This document shows, one piece after another, positions 63,217-64,000 of a stretch of 64,000 nucleotides of DNA. Each line of letters begins with the position of its first letter. Within the stretch, counting starts at the first letter, position 1. The translations under genes were made by a program, and so were the position numbers. Below the pieces are notes generated by a model. The model saw only the letters and a program-made list of their open reading frames with translations, had not been told where the DNA came from and searched no databases. Location: the NCBI GenBank assembly GCA_022036555.1, contig CM039129.1, forward strand, positions 22,547,973 through 22,611,972, in the 5' to 3' direction. The stretch comes from Microstegium vimineum (Eukaryota > Streptophyta > Magnoliopsida > Poales > Poaceae).

Positions 63217-64000
63217 CCATACATTACATTTACAGGTTGTAACAACCCAGGCTGATCAACCATCGCAAAAGCTGCAGCTATGTATCATACAATTAGCGGT
63301 TAGGGAATTGGACCATTATTTCTGGTCCAACTTCTTCACACAAGATGAAATCAGTTATCATTGCATTAGCCTCAACCAGTGAACTCTAGTAAGTTGCCGG
63401 GAAGCAGATCAAGTGGAAATCAAGAACCAGAGAACCACAAACTAACAGATCAGAGGATTAGGAATTCAAGAAGTAGCCTGCCTACGCCATCTCCCACCTC
63501 CCAAACTCGCGTCCCACAAAACCATAAAATTCGGAACAGAAAAGACATTGTAAGCTATGAGAAATTGACTCAGGATTCATGACAATCCACTAAAATCGAC
63601 TTTAAACTACTAACCTATAAAGACCACCATGCAGATTACCTAAAAAAAATAGACACCACCATACAGATGATTCTGGATGAATAGGAGGATTATACAACCC
63701 ATAGTTGGGTATCATGGATTTTTTTTCTGAATACCAGGAAGGGCGGCAACGTCGGCGTCGTGCAGGTGGACCTTGAGCGGCACAGTGCTGTCCACACACC
63801 GGGCACGCCTTGCAACTAGTGATGGGCGGAGGATAGAGGGCAGGAAGGGCGGCGACATCGCTGTCGTGCAGGTGGACCTGAGGCACGGCGCCATCCAGAC
63901 CCGACATGCCTGGCGATGGAGGGAGGACCGAGGGTGTCGATCGGCCAGGGACGTGGAGGCGAGGGCGCGGCCCTGTGGATGGAGCGGCGGCGCGACGACC
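63217..64000 (+). repeat. Segment T, copy 2 (continues past the window)
   Basis: Nearly identical to 37433-38215, starting at the same ATACATTACATTTACAGG. Its left neighbour is different from that of copy 1, so 63216/63217 is a true junction. The same tandem GC-rich unit is present (at about 63765 and 63865). Confidence 0.75.

Overview
The window looks like an intergenic block of a large grass genome, probably a panicoid grass. That is inferred from the retrotransposon families: SIRE/Maximus-type Copia, Tekay-type and CRM/Reina-type Ty3-gypsy, and CACTA subterminal repeats. I see no intact single-copy host gene, no tRNA or rRNA gene and no bacterial-type operon. Almost every base belongs to a nested transposable element. 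Most coding capacity is in retrotransposon gag/pol reading frames carrying stops or frameshifts.

Layout. 1-1155: the end of a plus-oriented SIRE-type LTR (I) sitting in element A. 1156-7184: element A, a minus-strand SIRE-type Copia, itself holding a solo LTR (J, 2948-4189). A sits in element B (7185-9640, minus-strand Copia). 9641-11827: a spacer with a CACTA terminus and a spliced C48 (Ulp1-like) protease pseudogene. 11828-21624: element C, the same family as B but on the plus strand, so B and C form large inverted arms around the spacer. 21625-35523: element E, a deletion-derived Tekay-type gypsy with ~3.4 kb LTRs. Its 3' LTR holds element D (25180-32811), a nearly complete young gypsy with a perfect 5-bp target duplication. 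35524-37185: element F, a broken relative of D. E lies directly against F, and F ends at a Helitron-like 3' terminus.

37186-47206: a mosaic of Helitron-like ends, a repeated unknown segment (T), a LINE ORF2 fragment, and a LINE-type ORF1 (DUF4283 plus zinc knuckle). The ORF1 is split by a MITE (39594-40354) and by a complete GC-rich Copia (G, 40804-46060, perfect duplication). 47207-61409: element H, a 14.2-kb SIRE/Maximus Copia on the minus strand. It has gag, pol and an additional multi-ORF region between pol and the 3' LTR. H has split a RING-H2 (ATL-type) gene fragment inside its zinc-binding motif. 61410-64000: the rest of that fragment, a Helitron 3' end, a foldback element, and a second copy of segment T.

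Relative order of insertion can be read from the nesting: B, then A, then solo J and I; F, then E, then D; ORF1, then the MITE and G; the RING fragment, then H. The least explained parts are the extra ORF region of H with its own GC-rich leader, the arrays of GTCGGAC/GTCCGAC motifs that recur in LTRs of different Copia families (next to the TATA box in three of them), and the Helitron-like mosaic with duplicated segments.
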